A stretch of DNA of 64,000 nt from Nageia nagi (taxonomy: Eukaryota; Pinophyta), in assembly GCA_050084985.1 (NCBI GenBank), contig JBITNC010000001.1:174034001-174098000 (forward strand), read 5' to 3'. Below, piece after piece: positions 48,290-60,345 of the stretch. The number at the start of each line of letters is the position of its first letter. The first letter of the stretch is position 1. The notes beneath the pieces are model-generated. The model was given only the letters and a program-made list of their open reading frames with translations. It made no database searches and was not told where the DNA came from. A program made the position numbers and the translations under genes.

Positions 48290-50700
48290 GGTGATTTTTT
48301 TTCATTGGATAGTGTTCAAAGATACCTTTCCAACGAGTATATGCATTCCTACCTTTGTTAGAGGTTTAATCATCATACTTGATGTTTTTGCTCGAACTTT
48401 CCTTATGCTAAATAATTACCTATCAACGCCAACACTAGGAATCCTAAGGAACTGGGATCTCAAATTTTGTATTTTGCTAGTTTGGCATTGATGTATGTCA
48501 ATTTTCTTTCTAGGGACCAAGTACTATTGAAGAATAATAGTGCCAATGATGGATAAGTTTGACTTGACCAACTAGATGTTGACCTGACACTTGACTTGAC
48601 TCTTAGTGCCAACGCTGATGTCAACACCCATGCTAGGATTCTTATGGAGTTTAATCTTCATGTTTTAGGATTGGGTGCTTTAGCATCAGATAAAGTTCAT
48701 TTATTTATTTTTGTTAAGATTCTTGCATAGGAAGCTCAACGCCAATGTCAGTGGTCCAAAGTATGTTTCAGGGAAGTTGAAGCAATTCAAGTCATTTTGG
48801 AGTTTTTTGGGGAGTTGGAGAGTCATGTAACCATACAAGAGTCATTGGTTCTACCTACATATCCTTGAGGAGACATCATTTGAGCATAAGTGGGAGAACA
48901 AGAAGTACGTGGAAGAGAAAGAGAGTGTCTAAGAGAGGAAAAGGAGGTAGGCATTTTCCGTAGGCAGGATGCTACCACATGTGGTGTAAACCTAGCCAAA
49001 GATGGTGAGAATCTACTTCCTATGAGCCCACATATTCATTGTTTGGTTGTGCATAGATGGTGGAGAATGTTGTTGTTGGTGGTAAACATCCTACTATCAT
49101 GGTGATGGTTGAATGATGAAGTTGTTGCTACTGCTACTATTAGTTGTTAGGCAAAACATGATGGTGTAGACTATTGAGGATTATATTTTATGAATGGAGG
49201 CTATGAGTACCAAAAGTCTTCATGCTTGGAGTTTGATAGTATCCCTCTTATTTTAGGTAAATCATTTCCATGTTAGGAGAGCATGCTATAAGTGAGAGAG
49301 CTGTATCTTTTCATTTTCATGGATTTGGTGCCATATGTTTTGTGAGGAAATTTCATATTTTGTTTTGTTCATTATTCTAAGAATAGGATATTGAATGTAT
49401 GTTGAGATAGGATCACTTGGTGTGAGTGTGGTATTCATATCAAGGGTGACCATGCTAAGTGTGGCAGACTAGTATTGTGTTATCTTAACAAAGTATTGGT
49501 TTGAAAAGATCAAGTTGTATCCTCATACATTTTGGAGTAAAGGTTGAGGAAGCCTTCTTTAGTGATGTTTGAGTTTTGTTCCTATGATTTTATGAAGTAT
49601 ACTTGTAGAAATCATAGTGTCAATGTTGCATGTAGTGCTAATGTTGGGAAGTAAATTGGTGTGCAAAAAGGGACCTAAGATGAAGTATCATAGGGAATCA
49701 ACAAAAAGGGACTTGTATGAATTTTGGTTGTTGAAGATTGTCGCAACTAGAATGTTCTTGAAATATCTTTGAGGGTTGTAGATGAGTTTGTTGATGTTCT
49801 TGAGATTGAAGGGCTTGGAAGAAATTGCAAACTTTTGCAAAACCTTGTTGAGAGGCTTCAAGAAGTGTTGCAGATCTAATATAGTTGGTTGAAAAAGTAC
49901 AAAAGGAGTATTTAGTTATTGAAGGTAGTGTTGTTTCTCCATTTCTTATCATTGTAAACTCTCCATTCAATTAATTGATCATAAGAGGCTACTTGAAGTG
50001 GATGCACTCTCACATTGAGAGGAACCACTATAAATATATGTGTTCCATTTTGTGTATGTGCATTTTTTTTGTTGGTTGTGTTCAAGGTTGAAAATCAATA
50101 ATTTGACCACATGTAGGAGCATAGAAAATATTTGAACTACTATATATGTTATATTGGTTGTGTTTTTATGCATTTCCATAATCAGTAGGCTATGCAATAA
50201 GTTAACAAATGAAGACATGAATCTTTTAGTTAAGATGTTAGTATGCACATAGTGTTGAATTAGGGGCTAGCGTTAACACTGGCTCTAGTGCTGACGCTTG
50301 GTAAATGATCAATTTTGGCTATGAAATTTGAAGTTGTGTTGTTGAATAAAATGCATTTTTGAAGAATTTGTATTTGAAGATCCCAAAATAGCATAGCTTA
50401 TGGGTGATTACAAATCACCTTCAACAACACAAAAATTATTGAACTTGTAAAGAAGTCTATCCTTAAGGTGAAAATCAACCCACCTCTTCACAATCTTATT
50501 TTGGTTTTGAAAACTATTGTAACTTTTGATAAACATTCTCAAAATTTGCATCTTTCAAATAAGCTTCATTCTATGATTAATGCAAAAATGGACAAAGATT
50601 CATTACCATAATCAATGTTGAAACACTCTATGATCCTAGCGTTGGAGTTGGTACTAGTGTTGGCATTGGTGGTATTGACAACATGTTTGCAATTTTGTTG
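48290..50700 (+). mobile_element. Related LTR in reverse orientation (probable solo LTR)
   Basis: The + strand around 49940-50060 (CTCCATTCAATTAATTGATC, GAAGTGGATGCACTCTCACA, CACTATAAATATATGTG) matches the minus strand of the LTR at 45905-46985. The weaker match extends upstream to about 49730 (GTTGAAGATTG..., AGTTGGTTGAAAAAG). It therefore lies opposite to the relic around it, between RNase H and integrase. Ends and target-site duplication are not resolved, and no internal coding region is seen. Confidence 0.6.
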
Positions 50701-50730
50701 GTGTTTCCCTTCTTGTACTTGATGATCAGT

Positions 50731-51308
50731 TTAAATTGTTGTAAAAACCCTATTCAATGAAAATTCCTTTTTAGCTAAACTTGGATTGAGTTTGTAGGTG
50801 TTGCAATGGCTGATGGTAGTATGGATCATTATCTCCTTTCCCACCAAGTAATGCTTCCACTTCTTCATAGCTTCAACCAATGTGAACAATTCCTTATAAT
50901 ATGTAGCATAATTCAACATAGTTTTATCAAACTTCTTTGAATAATAACAAACATGTTACCTTTTTCGCATCAAAATTGTCCCCATGGCACACTCACTTGC
51001 ATCAATTTCAATTTCAAATGGTTGTTGCAAATTAGAGAGTGCCAATATAGGTGCATTATTGATCTTTTTCTTCAAAGAGTCAAAAGATAATTATTTCGTT
51101 CTCCATTGAAAAACTTGCCTCTTTTTTGTAATATCATGCAAAGGAGAAGCAATTTGAGAAAAATTGGGAATAAATCTCCTAAGGTACTAAAATACCCCAA
51201 AGAAAATTCTAGTTTCAATGACATTTCTTGGCCTTAGCCACTCCACAATGGCACTAACTTTCTCAAGATCAATTCTAAGTCATCTTTCTCCAACAATGTG
51301 TCCTAAGT
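50731..51308 (-). pseudogene. RT connection and RNase H of the minus-strand Ty3 relic
   Basis: From 51308 downward: LDNLGHIVGERRLRIDLEKV, RRFIPNFSQIASPLHDITKK, PILALSNLQQPFEIEIDASE (RNase H Asp in DASE), then LNYATYYKELFTLVEAMKKW followed by KHYLVGKEIMIHTT. Order and spacing match the RT connection and RNase H of Ty3 elements. It is split from the RT palm by the 51309-54662 insertion. Confidence 0.8.
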
Positions 51309-54300
51309 TATCAAGTTCGAGTTTGGGTTCGACACTCTTGGAGTTTGAATAAAATACCAAATGTTAAAAAATTCGAAATAAAATTCGATATGTTAAAAAA
51401 TGTACATATATGATATATCATAAAATAAATAATTTAGTAACAAAGAAACTAAAATAGAGACTCAAAACTAACATTAGTAATTCTATTTAAGAACACAAAA
51501 ACAAAGGTGATGATTCTCTCTAATATCCACTTGGTGCATCATCATGAAGCTTCATATCATAAAAAGCACAAGGAGGGTTGATTGATTCATGCTTATTTCT
51601 CTCAAAACTAGGTCCAATGTCCTCATGTTCATTTTCTATGACACATGGACAAGCTCACCCATCTTTCTAGATAATATGTTCCTCTTCTTAGTGTGAATAT
51701 GTTCAAAGATACTCCAATTTCTTTCACAAGCTGATGCACTTGAACATTAGCTTAAAATTCAAATTGCAAAACATTATAGATCGAGTGTTTTCAAACCATA
51801 GAAATCCCACCATACTCATGGTTTTGTAATTGTTCAATCCACTTTTATTGCAAAAGTACCAAATATACCTTCTTGAATTTTGTATGCCTTGAGTTTCTCT
51901 CTGAGCACTGTTGCTTCATTTGCATCTAGAATCAACCTTTCAATGGTTGCATAAAGACCATTCATCACTTCCTTGTCATGGTTTCTTTTCAACCCAAATA
52001 GTATAGGATCCAAATAACATCCAATACAATGCAAATCACTAAGCATCATCTTTCATATTTAGTCTATTATTTCCCATATTTATTTGTAATCTTCAACATT
52101 ATTAAAAGTCTTTGCAATGGCTTCTTTGCAACAACCCATACCCTCATAAATAAAATCCATAGTAAGTTTATCACTATCCACCTCTCTAAGCATATGTACT
52201 ATTGAATCACATATTTTAAGAACTTTTAAAGCATTATCCCAAAAAAGTGTTTTTCAAAATTGTTGATTCTATTTGTTTTCCTTTTTAATATTTTGAAAGA
52301 GAATTTTTTTTCCATATTGGATGACAAATAACACTTCTTAAAGCTGGTTTTTGTTCAACCATCCTTAGCAAAGTGATGTAAAAAGTTGCAAACCTTATAT
52401 CACAAGGTCTCAAGAGTTATTTGGATGCATTTTTTTATAGATACTCAATGTGATACAATGATTAAATATGAAGTTGGTAATGTTTTTTGTCCTTAGAACC
52501 ACCTCATGAACCCATGCAAGCCTTGCCAAATCATGAAGAAGTAGATCAATATAATGGGTAGCACATGAAGTCCATTAAATTGATGGAAACTTCTCCATTA
52601 TCATCTTTCCAACTCCCACACAATTTGTTGCATTATTTGTTACAATTTGGATAACATTTTCTAGTCGAACTTCAACTACTACCTCCTTTTAAAATTTTGA
52701 AAATGTAATTTGATGTTTTGATGATATTCATTACATCAATGGCCTTTAAGAACATTGCTCCTTGATGACATGACACTAACACATTAATCAAAGGCCTACG
52801 ACGTATATTTGACCAATTATCACTCATAATGGTACAACCAGTATCCTTCCATGGTTCTTTAATTGAGGATAACTAATTAGTTACTCTATCCTTTGATATT
52901 TCAAGAAGAGTACTCCTCAATGCTCCAAATCAAGGAGGTCAATACCCTTTACCATACTCTACAACCTTTTTGAAAGCATTTATTAAAAAAAAAGAAGATC
53001 ATTTGCTACATTAAAAGTAATAACACATGCATAGAACATGTCTACCACAATATCATCAACTTCTTATTTTTCAATTGATCTCCAAATATATTCAAATTCC
53101 CAACCACAATTGAATTTGACCTAACATTTGAAGATGAAACAAAAGAAGATGACTTAGCAATCTCTCTTTTAACCCTTACCCTCTTTCCTAAGATTTTACT
53201 TTTGTTTTGTTTTTAAAAATTGTTTTCTTTTTCAATTTCTCTTTTATCTTCAGAGTAATTTTTTTGTACCCATCCAAACCACCTCCTCAACCATTGCTTG
53301 AACAAAAGAGATAGTCTACTGCTCGTGTCAATGAACCTGTGAAATGATGTCCACATAGTGTACATGTCCATTTATTCAAAGGTTCTCTTGTCATATATTT
53401 CCACGTTTCTATAGTTGATTTTATGTGCCATTGCTTTTCTGCAAAAAAAAATACAATATATCATTTAGGTTTTACTTTCTACAATTAAATATAATGTTTT
53501 AATATAAAAAATATTATATTCAAATGTAAATATAAATTTACATTTACAATTAAATTTAAATTACTTAAGAATCAAAACTAAAATATTATAATTAAATTTT
53601 AATGTAAATATAAATATGAATATAATAATACATTATTATTAAATATAAAATAAAATATTTACAATTAAATATAAAACATTACAATTAAATATAATAAAAT
53701 ATTGTATAAAAGAATATAATAAAAATAAAATATAATATTTACAATTAAATTTAAATTACAATTAAATTAAATATTAAAATTTAAATTTAAACATAAATGT
53801 AAATTAACATTATAAATTTATAATAAATAAAACATAAACATAATACAAAATAAAGTTTAAACCATAAAATTAAAACATTACAGTTTATCTTTGTTACATG
53901 GAGACTACAAATTAGAGGGCAACGAGGAGGGTCAAAGGTCTACAACGAAGGGAAACACTGCAACAAGAGTCATTTACGCAGGATAGAAGGTATCTAGAAG
54001 ATTGGAAAATAGGGTAACGTTGCAACAAGAGTTGTCTATGTTGGGAGTGGGGCCAAATGTGTTTGAACCAAGAGTCATTTATGTTGGAGGAGCGAATTAT
54101 TGAAGGCGTTTGTTGCATAGGGCAAAGTTGAAGCTCACACAATGCAACTACAGGCTACCAAGTAACATGTTAATGATTAATGGTGGCTAGAATATTGAAG
54201 AATAAAAAGAACATAAATTGGATTACCATAATCATGGAGTCATGAGTAGACCACCCACCATTAGAGTTGAGGAGAATATTTAACTACAAAAATAACAATT

Positions 54301-54662
54301 GCACACAATAGGCACTAGGAGTATGCTAGAATGGAGAACCAGCACTAGAGGGGAACAACAAAACTAGCAAGTTGTAGAAGTACTCAAGTGGAAGGCTAAG
54401 AGTTGGATGCTGAAATTCATTTATTCACTCTATTTAATAGGTGATTCTACATGCAAAAAAGTTGCGGATGGGGACATACATGCACATGAAAATTTTCCCA
54501 CACATGTTTCCTCTCATACGTCCCTTTCCAACATGATGTTCCAGCATGCAAGGCATTATTGGTGCCAGATCGAATTTTAGAAGAAATTTGTGAATTTATT
54601 TAGGATGGCTTGTAATTCGGTGTTTTTTTTATGAATAAAGTATGTAGAACTTAATAACATAG
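51309..54662 (-). mobile_element. hAT transposon-containing insertion
   Basis: The block sits inside the Ty3 RT, at the codons for LGHI, and is flanked by the same 14 bases AATGTGTCCTAAGT (51295-51308 and 54663-54676). The edges carry short inverted similarity: TATCAAGTTC at 51309 against GAACTTAATA ending at 54656. hAT elements usually make 8-bp duplications, so the 14-base match may include chance identity or another mechanism. Transposase remnants fill the left two thirds. 53450-53890 is extremely AT-rich, and 53890-54662 holds nothing recognised. Confidence 0.6.
51600..53405 (-). pseudogene. hAT transposase remnant
   Basis: Reading from 53405 down: a BED-type zinc finger (KWTCTLCGHHFTGSLTRAVD), the DUF659 region (DTGCTIMSDNWSNIRRRPLI, NVLVSCHQGAMFLKAIDV, then LCGSWKDDNG), a middle region with HDLARLAWVHEVV, MLREVDSDKLTMDFIYEGM and LDPILFGLKRNHDKEVM (one stretch open at 52049-51834), and the C-terminal hAT dimerisation motif CERNWSIFEHIHTKKRN near 51690-51740. 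This order is that of plant hAT transposases. Numerous stops make it inactive. Confidence 0.8.
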
Positions 54663-55300
54663 AATGTGTCCTAAGTACACAAAAGATTACCTACCAAACT
54701 CACATTTACTTTCCTTTAACAATAATTTCTCTTATTATAAAGTTTGGAGCACTTGTTTAAGATGCACTAAGTGTTCATCCCAAGATTGGTTATACACAAG
54801 AATACCATGTAAGTAAATAACAACAAAAGTTTAAGAACTTCATTCATTACCCTTATAAAGATGGCTAGTGCATTACACAAACTGGATGGAAGAACTAGCC
54901 ACTTAAACAAGCCTTGTCTTATCTTTAAGGTAATTTTCTAAATGTCCTAATTGATTCTCACTTAATGATATCCACTCCTAAGATCCAACTAGGAAAAATA
55001 TATTGGCCCCTGCAACTGATCCATAAGATCATCTATACAAAGCAATGGATAACAATTTTTTATTGTAATTTTGGTCAATGCCCTATAGTCAACACACATT
55101 CTCCATGATCCATACTTCTTGGCACCATGACAATAGGTGAACCACATGTAGGAGTGCTAGGTATAATCAACCCTTGATCAAAAAATTCCCATATTTGCTA
55201 CTTTATCTCCTCATGCTCCATAATTGACTACCTATAGAGTCCTATATTGGGATGAGGAGCATCGAGCAATGATTGAATTTCATGCTTAATGCTTGTATTT
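54640..55300 (-). pseudogene. Reverse transcriptase palm of the minus-strand Ty3 relic
   Basis: From 55300 down, degraded RT text appears in alternating frames: the palm region around YFS-LDLRSGYH at about 54980-55030, then LCNALAIFIRVMNEVLKL at about 54840-54900, and the segment leading to YLGHI at about 54660. The text resumes as LGHIV on the other side of the hAT insertion. The catalytic box is too decayed to read. Confidence 0.65.
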
Positions 55301-55728
55301 GGTTGCAACCCCCTTGGCTATGAAAATACCTCTTGAAACTCCTACACAAGAGCATGCACCTACTTCTATTGTTGACCCAACATGGACAATTCCTATAGTG
55401 CAAATGTTGACATACAATTTATCTTTAGTGTTAAGGTTGGTCCTTTGGAACCTTTGTCACTTGGACGAATCACTACAAGTACAAATTTTTGAATGGTATT
55501 AATGGGTCTCTTCAGCTACCTTGTTGTCACTAACTGCATTCACTTCTTTCTTCTATAGGTATTCACATTAAAGGCTTTTCCATCTTTTACTAGTCTATAT
55601 TGGTTTAGCCATAAAAAATAAATGGTATCTTTGTTAAACAGATACGGATTGCCAAACACAACACCACATATATATATAGGTATCAATATATTTTGTGTTA
55701 TTAGCAAACTTCAACTTACATTGTTTTA

Positions 55729-56300
55729 TCACTTGTAACTTGGCATCATTGTGCATCCATTCCAAATAATATGGATGAGGTGGTTGTAAGTCTTCAATCC
55801 CAACTTATTCACCAATCTTTCAACAGTGAGATTGGCTTGTGAACCAAGGTCAAAGAATGAATTAATTATGGTTTTCTTGGATTTGATTTTGAGATGAAAG
55901 AGTTGTGTTCTTCTCTCCTCCACATTTTGATCCATAACATTATTTTTAACCTTTTGAATTAATGTACAAGTAATTTCATCATTCACTTCAAAGCTATCAT
56001 CAACATCCTCACTCTCGGTGATCACTACATTCTTCTTTTTCTAATTCTTCTTCTTATAAGGATACAATTATGGGTGAAGCTTCCAACATTTGGAATCAAC
56101 ATGCCCATCCTTGTCATAATGTGAACAATAACTTTTCTCATCATCTTTCTTGGTAGTGTTTGTGGTCTTCTTGTCCTACTGCTTTACCTTGAGATTTCCT
56201 CTTATCTTGATGACCCTTATGATTTTGATTTGTGTTGGAGTTACCACCTTGTTGCCTTTTATTCTCATCTTATTCCAAATATTGAGCTTACACACTCACT
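55729..56300 (-). pseudogene. Gag zinc knuckle and protease of the minus-strand Ty3 relic
   Basis: HYDKDGHVDSKCWKLHP with LYPYKKKN at about 56040-56140 is the zinc-knuckle end of gag. The open stretch 56025-55729 holds the protease-like IINSFFDLGSQANLTVERLV, where FFDLGSQAN replaces the usual DSGS/DCGSQ active site while keeping the Asp. VNKLGLKTYNH follows. Confidence 0.75.
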
Positions 56301-56699
56301 TGGTCATAATTTATTGGATTTAAAAACATTATGGTTCTTCTTAATGTGAATTTTGAATAATTTCATAAAAACATAACTTCCATATTATTGTATGAATATA
56401 CATAAATCAAGATTCAATGTACTTTAATACAAAACCACAAACAAGTTCATACATTAATAGATTTGTAATAATAACATCAAAATAGATCTAAATTATAAGC
56501 TTTATCATATTTTAATGGAGAGAGACATCACAACAAATAGTTTGTAGGAACTCTCGTAATGCATCAAGTATGGATCTCATGGATCCAATACAAATCCTAC
56601 TCCATTCATAATTCTACATGAAGAAACACATATTTATACTACTCATAGAAGATCAAGAGGTTTATGAACAGTTATAGATCCCACAACTAAAGAACTAAA
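56301..56699. other. Unassigned stretch in the Ty3 gag region
   Basis: AT-rich DNA between the zinc knuckle and the readable gag. It may be an insertion or decayed gag; no boundary is visible. Confidence 0.35.
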
Positions 56700-57370
56700 G
56701 GTACAATTACAAATCAATTGGAAAATAATGCTTAAAACTAACAACAATTGAAGCATGATCATGTTTTTGGAATCCAATCATGTTTAGTAAGGAACGTGAT
56801 GGTAATTGTTTTTGGTATTGATGAAATATGGTGGTGACTACATTTCTAGGAAGAGACTTGTAAACTTGATCTTTAGCTCAAATTTTGATCTTCAAAAGGT
56901 CTTCATGCAATGTTAGCTTCCAACACTCAAATGGCTATGCAATCCTCCAACATACTTCATCAATACTTGTGGATCTTTGAGAGATATCCCAAGCAAGGTA
57001 GCTTGTTTCCTAAATTATGTAGTATAGTCTTGGACAAATTGGCCCCTTTATTATCTAAATTATTGCAATTTCATGAGTTATTTATTATGGTAACCTAATA
57101 GATAGAATTTCCCCCTAATTATCTTCTTGAACTCTCCCTATGAAGAAATAGGTGACATGTTTTCATGTTTAAGGTATTCCATATGGCTCTCCCACCAAAC
57201 TAATGCATGATCACCCATTTTTATTCTTACAAAGGAAATTTTTTGCTCATCACTAGACACACCCTATACTTGGAAATAAAACTTCAATTGCTTCAGCCAA
57301 TTATCTAACTTCTAAGCATTTGCATCTTCTCCTAATGTAGGTACTTCAACCTTTGCCTCTACCTTGTAAG
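56700..57370 (-). pseudogene. Gag of the minus-strand Ty3 relic
   Basis: From 57370 down: KVEAKVEVPTLGEDANA, KLDNWLKQLKFYFQV, GVSSDEQKISFVRIKMGDHA and LVWWESHMEYLKHENMSPIS are the Retrotrans_gag domain of plant Ty3 elements. At least one stop interrupts each phrase. Confidence 0.75.
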
Positions 57371-57695
57371 GAACTACTGAAGAAAATGTATACATCATTC
57401 AAACCTCTTTCCCTATTCTCAGCTTATTTTTGTCTATGCTACTCATTTCCAAACTATCTATCCTTTAACATCATCTCTATGAGTCTACTAAGATTATTTT
57501 CCATGAGTAAAAATATTCTCTCAAATTTTGATGGTGGCATGGATATACCATGTCTAGCTTTGTTAGACTATTATTTTCCACCTTCCATGGAAGAATTTTC
57601 CTTTCTCCTAATATTAGAATTTGAATGGAACTAACTTGGGATTTTGATATCTTCTACCCTACATACACAAGTCTCTAAAACAAAATCCAACTCAT

Positions 57696-57708
57696 CTTTG
57701 ATACCACG
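57696..57708 (-). other. Primer-binding site of the minus-strand Ty3 relic
   Basis: On the minus strand TGGTATCAAAGATG follows two bases after the LTR end at 57709, a slightly altered tRNA-iMet type site. Confidence 0.65.
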
Positions 57709-58077
57709 TGATATGTAATCATCTAAAGCCTATGGCTTAGTAGGATTTTCAAACACAAATTTCTTAAACCTTTTAATTAGTTATTTCCTATGCTAACAAT
57801 TATATATATATAATTTCCAAATACTGAAAAAAAAAGTAATAAAAGTAAAATAAACTTACAAAACACACACACAAGATTGACACAATAATTTATAATGGTT
57901 TCTTTAAATGTGAGAGCACATCCACTTCAACTAGTCCCAACTCATTTAAATTAATTAAATGGAGAAATTACAAAGATAAGGCAAAACTATTATTGCCTTC
58001 AACAACATCAACTTCAGCTCCTATTATCTTCAAAAACTCCTCCTTAACTAGCTATATCAGGTCTGCAACTTGTAATT
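57709..58077 (-). repeat. Truncated 5' LTR of the minus-strand Ty3 relic
   Basis: Aligns with the left 370 bases of the LTR at 45905-46985 and ends abruptly near CTGCAACTTGTAATT at about 58077. The outer part of the LTR is missing, probably by deletion before or with the insertion of the neighbouring element. Confidence 0.7.
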
Positions 58078-58163
58078 GAGAAGTATAATCTTGCTTTCAT
58101 TGATTAAAAAATGAAATCCTAAATATAGACTCAAATAAATATAAAATCAAGTTGGATAATCAT

Positions 58164-58652
58164 TGTTAGAATTTGTAATGAAATATTGTGAATATCTAGA
58201 CTCCTTGTAAATTCAATTAATCACTTAAGGGTATGTAGATACCTTAAGTGATTAATAGAATTCTTTAATGTATAGACTTTGACTTTACCAAAGGAGTTAG
58301 TTGGTAGGTTGAAGTTTGGTGGTACATTTAATGTAACCCTAACCTTACCCTTGGGTTAAAGGAAGGTTAGGGAGGTGTTCTCAACCTATAAATAGAGGGC
58401 CTCTCCTCATGTAAACATATCTAAGTTTTGAGTAAGATTACTCTACTTGGTTGTGTAGGAGAGAGCTAGAGAATAGTTGTAAGAGAGACATAGATTTGAG
58501 AATAAGAGGACTAGTTGTGGATGTACTCCCAAGGAGGGAGGAACCACATTATATTGATGTGTTATCTTGAGTGATTGTGTTATCTTGTGTACATTTGAGT
58601 TTCCTAGTCTAAGGTCCTAGAGGATTTGTTTAGATATAGTTCAAATCCTTCA
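58164..58652 (+). repeat. 5' LTR, Ty1/copia type (489 bp)
   Basis: Starts TGTTAGAATTTG, ends AATCCTTCA, and is followed directly by a primer-binding site. TATA box at 58387-58395 (TATAAATAG). A strong hairpin, TTAATCACTTAAGG (58217-58230) with CCTTAAGTGATTAA (58242-58255), lies in U3. No partner 3' LTR is seen in the window. Confidence 0.75.
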
Positions 58653-58653
58653 G

Positions 58654-58666
58654 TTGGTATCAGAGC
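58654..58666 (+). other. Primer-binding site (initiator tRNA-Met type)
   Basis: TTGGTATCAGAGCC begins one base after the LTR end. Confidence 0.85.
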
Positions 58667-59169
58667 CTTGTTGTGGAAGCTCTACTTCTTGGTGTTGAAG
58701 CTCTCCACGTTGAGGAAGCTCTTTTGGTGTGGAAGCTACATCGTGGAAGTGCTTCATCCTTCTCAACTTTGGAGATCTTCATTCTTCATTGTGAGGTAAA
58801 AGGTTTGCAAAGGTATAACCTTCTATCCTTCTTTAACAAAGTTCATTATGATACTAATCTTTTGTATGATTATGCTAGCTCAATGTCTTAGCAATACCAT
58901 AATATATTTTTGCTATTCTCTTCTTACTAACAAACTTTTATGTTAGTAATCTAATTTTAATGTACAAAGAAATTTTTTTTTCTTTTGAGCAAAAATATAT
59001 TATGCTAGCATCTTATTGAAAAGATTTTTTACAATAGTCTTTTGTGAACAATATCAAAAAAAAAAAAAAGGAGGAAGGTGCAATTTTTTTTCATATTTTA
59101 TTGTTGAAATAAAGTGGAGGACTTTATTTACAAGTTTTTTTTTTGAAATATTTACACAATTTTGTTTTT

Positions 59170-59450
59170 TAACTTGGTTAAAACAAAATTATATATATAT
59201 ATATATATATTTCTTATTTTGTTTTTAACTTTAAAACAAAATTATATATATATATATATATATTTTTAAATCTATTTAAAATAACAAAATATATGTATAT
59301 TTTTTTAATTTTACATCTGTTTAAAATGTAATTAACAAAAATATATGTATATTTTTTATTATTTTCAAATCGTTTAAAATGTAATCAAACGTATATATAT
59401 ATTTTTGATTTTTTAAAAATCTGTTTCACAAATAATCAAAAATATATAAA
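59170..59450. repeat. AT-rich tandem repeats with (TA)n tracts
   Basis: Units of about 50-60 bases with ACAAAATTATATATATATAT-type tracts followed by TTTAAATCTGTTTAAAATGT-type text recur about five times, with (TA)n lengths shrinking to the right. Confidence 0.7.
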
Positions 59451-59554
59451 TTTCGGGGGGGTCATTAGCTAAAAATTAAATCAAAATTATATTTGGGGGT
59501 CCAATTACATTAATTAAAATTAAATCCAATTTGAAAATACGGGGGGGGGGGGGT

Positions 59555-60345
59555 CAAATAATCCACACTACCGCCACTCCTCCTCCACGCACGCGCACCA
59601 CCGCTTCTCCTCCCGGCCACCTCTTCCTCCGCCCACGCGACGCCGCCGCCCTCCTCCCTGGTGGCTTCGCCCTGTTGCAGACAACGTTTCTACTGGTGGC
59701 TCCTCCCGTAGGCATCTCTGTCCCTCGACTGCCTCCACTTCTCCGCTTACCTCCCCGCGTGCCCTAACGAATACGTGATGCCGAAAGCAGACTGGTTTCG
59801 TGGTTGCTATGCATGTAGGATATGCCCAACATGAACTGTCATGCATACTGCCGCCTGGTTTCATAGACAACAATGAACACAGGATCTGCCCCGCAGCCTC
59901 CTCCCTCACCAAATCACCAGATCTGCAGATCACGTCTCAACTTCCACGCTCGCCTAAGGTTTGACAGTGGAAGCAGCCATGTCGTCCGTGGGACAGAAGC
60001 TCGTAAACGATGTAAAGGATGGTGTCACCGAGTTCATTAAATGCGTACGTTGAAAGCAGCCACCGTTGCATGGCCTTCAATGATCGCAGCATATGCACCA
60101 CCTGCACTCACCGAGACAGCCTGCGCAGTGTTTGAAAAGATGCATGGTGTAGACCCTGTTTTATGGCTGACCTGATCGTCGGCTATGCCCCGCCAGTCAT
60201 CCCCGCCAACCTCTGCCCCTCTCATCTCCGCGACTTGGGTGGTCAACCACGCGGCCTCCGCCCGCCACTACCCACGTGGCTTACCGCTCCTACGCATGCC
60301 CTTTCCATTTTTTTTCAAACTTTGTTTGCGCCTTTAATTTTTTTT
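59555..60345. other. GC- and CpG-rich island in the leader
   Basis: About 790 bases with abundant CG dinucleotides and CCTCC/CGCC runs, in sharp contrast to AT-rich flanks. The longest open frames (121 aa minus 59933-59568; 78 aa plus 59531-59767) are low-complexity Arg/Gly/Pro-rich and not recognised. It could be captured host DNA, perhaps a promoter-exon fragment, or an element-specific leader. Confidence 0.5.

Larger units (their letters stand above)
45905..58077 (-). mobile_element. Minus-strand Ty3/gypsy relic with nested insertions
   Basis: Reading right to left: partial 5' LTR (58077-57709), primer-binding site, gag (about 57370-56700), zinc knuckle and protease (about 56300-55729), RT (about 55300-54640 and 51300-51060), RNase H (51060-50731), integrase (48200-47019) and 3' LTR (about 46985-45905). 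The two LTRs share long stretches but are clearly diverged. Two blocks interrupt pol: an hAT-containing insertion at 51309-54662 and a related LTR in the opposite orientation at about 48.3-50.7 kb. All coding segments are broken by stops and frameshifts. Confidence 0.85.

Noticed and set aside
59531-59933. Proline/arginine-rich open frames in the GC-rich island as genes
   Set aside because: Low-complexity CCTCC/CGCC repeats give open frames on both strands, and no domain is seen.
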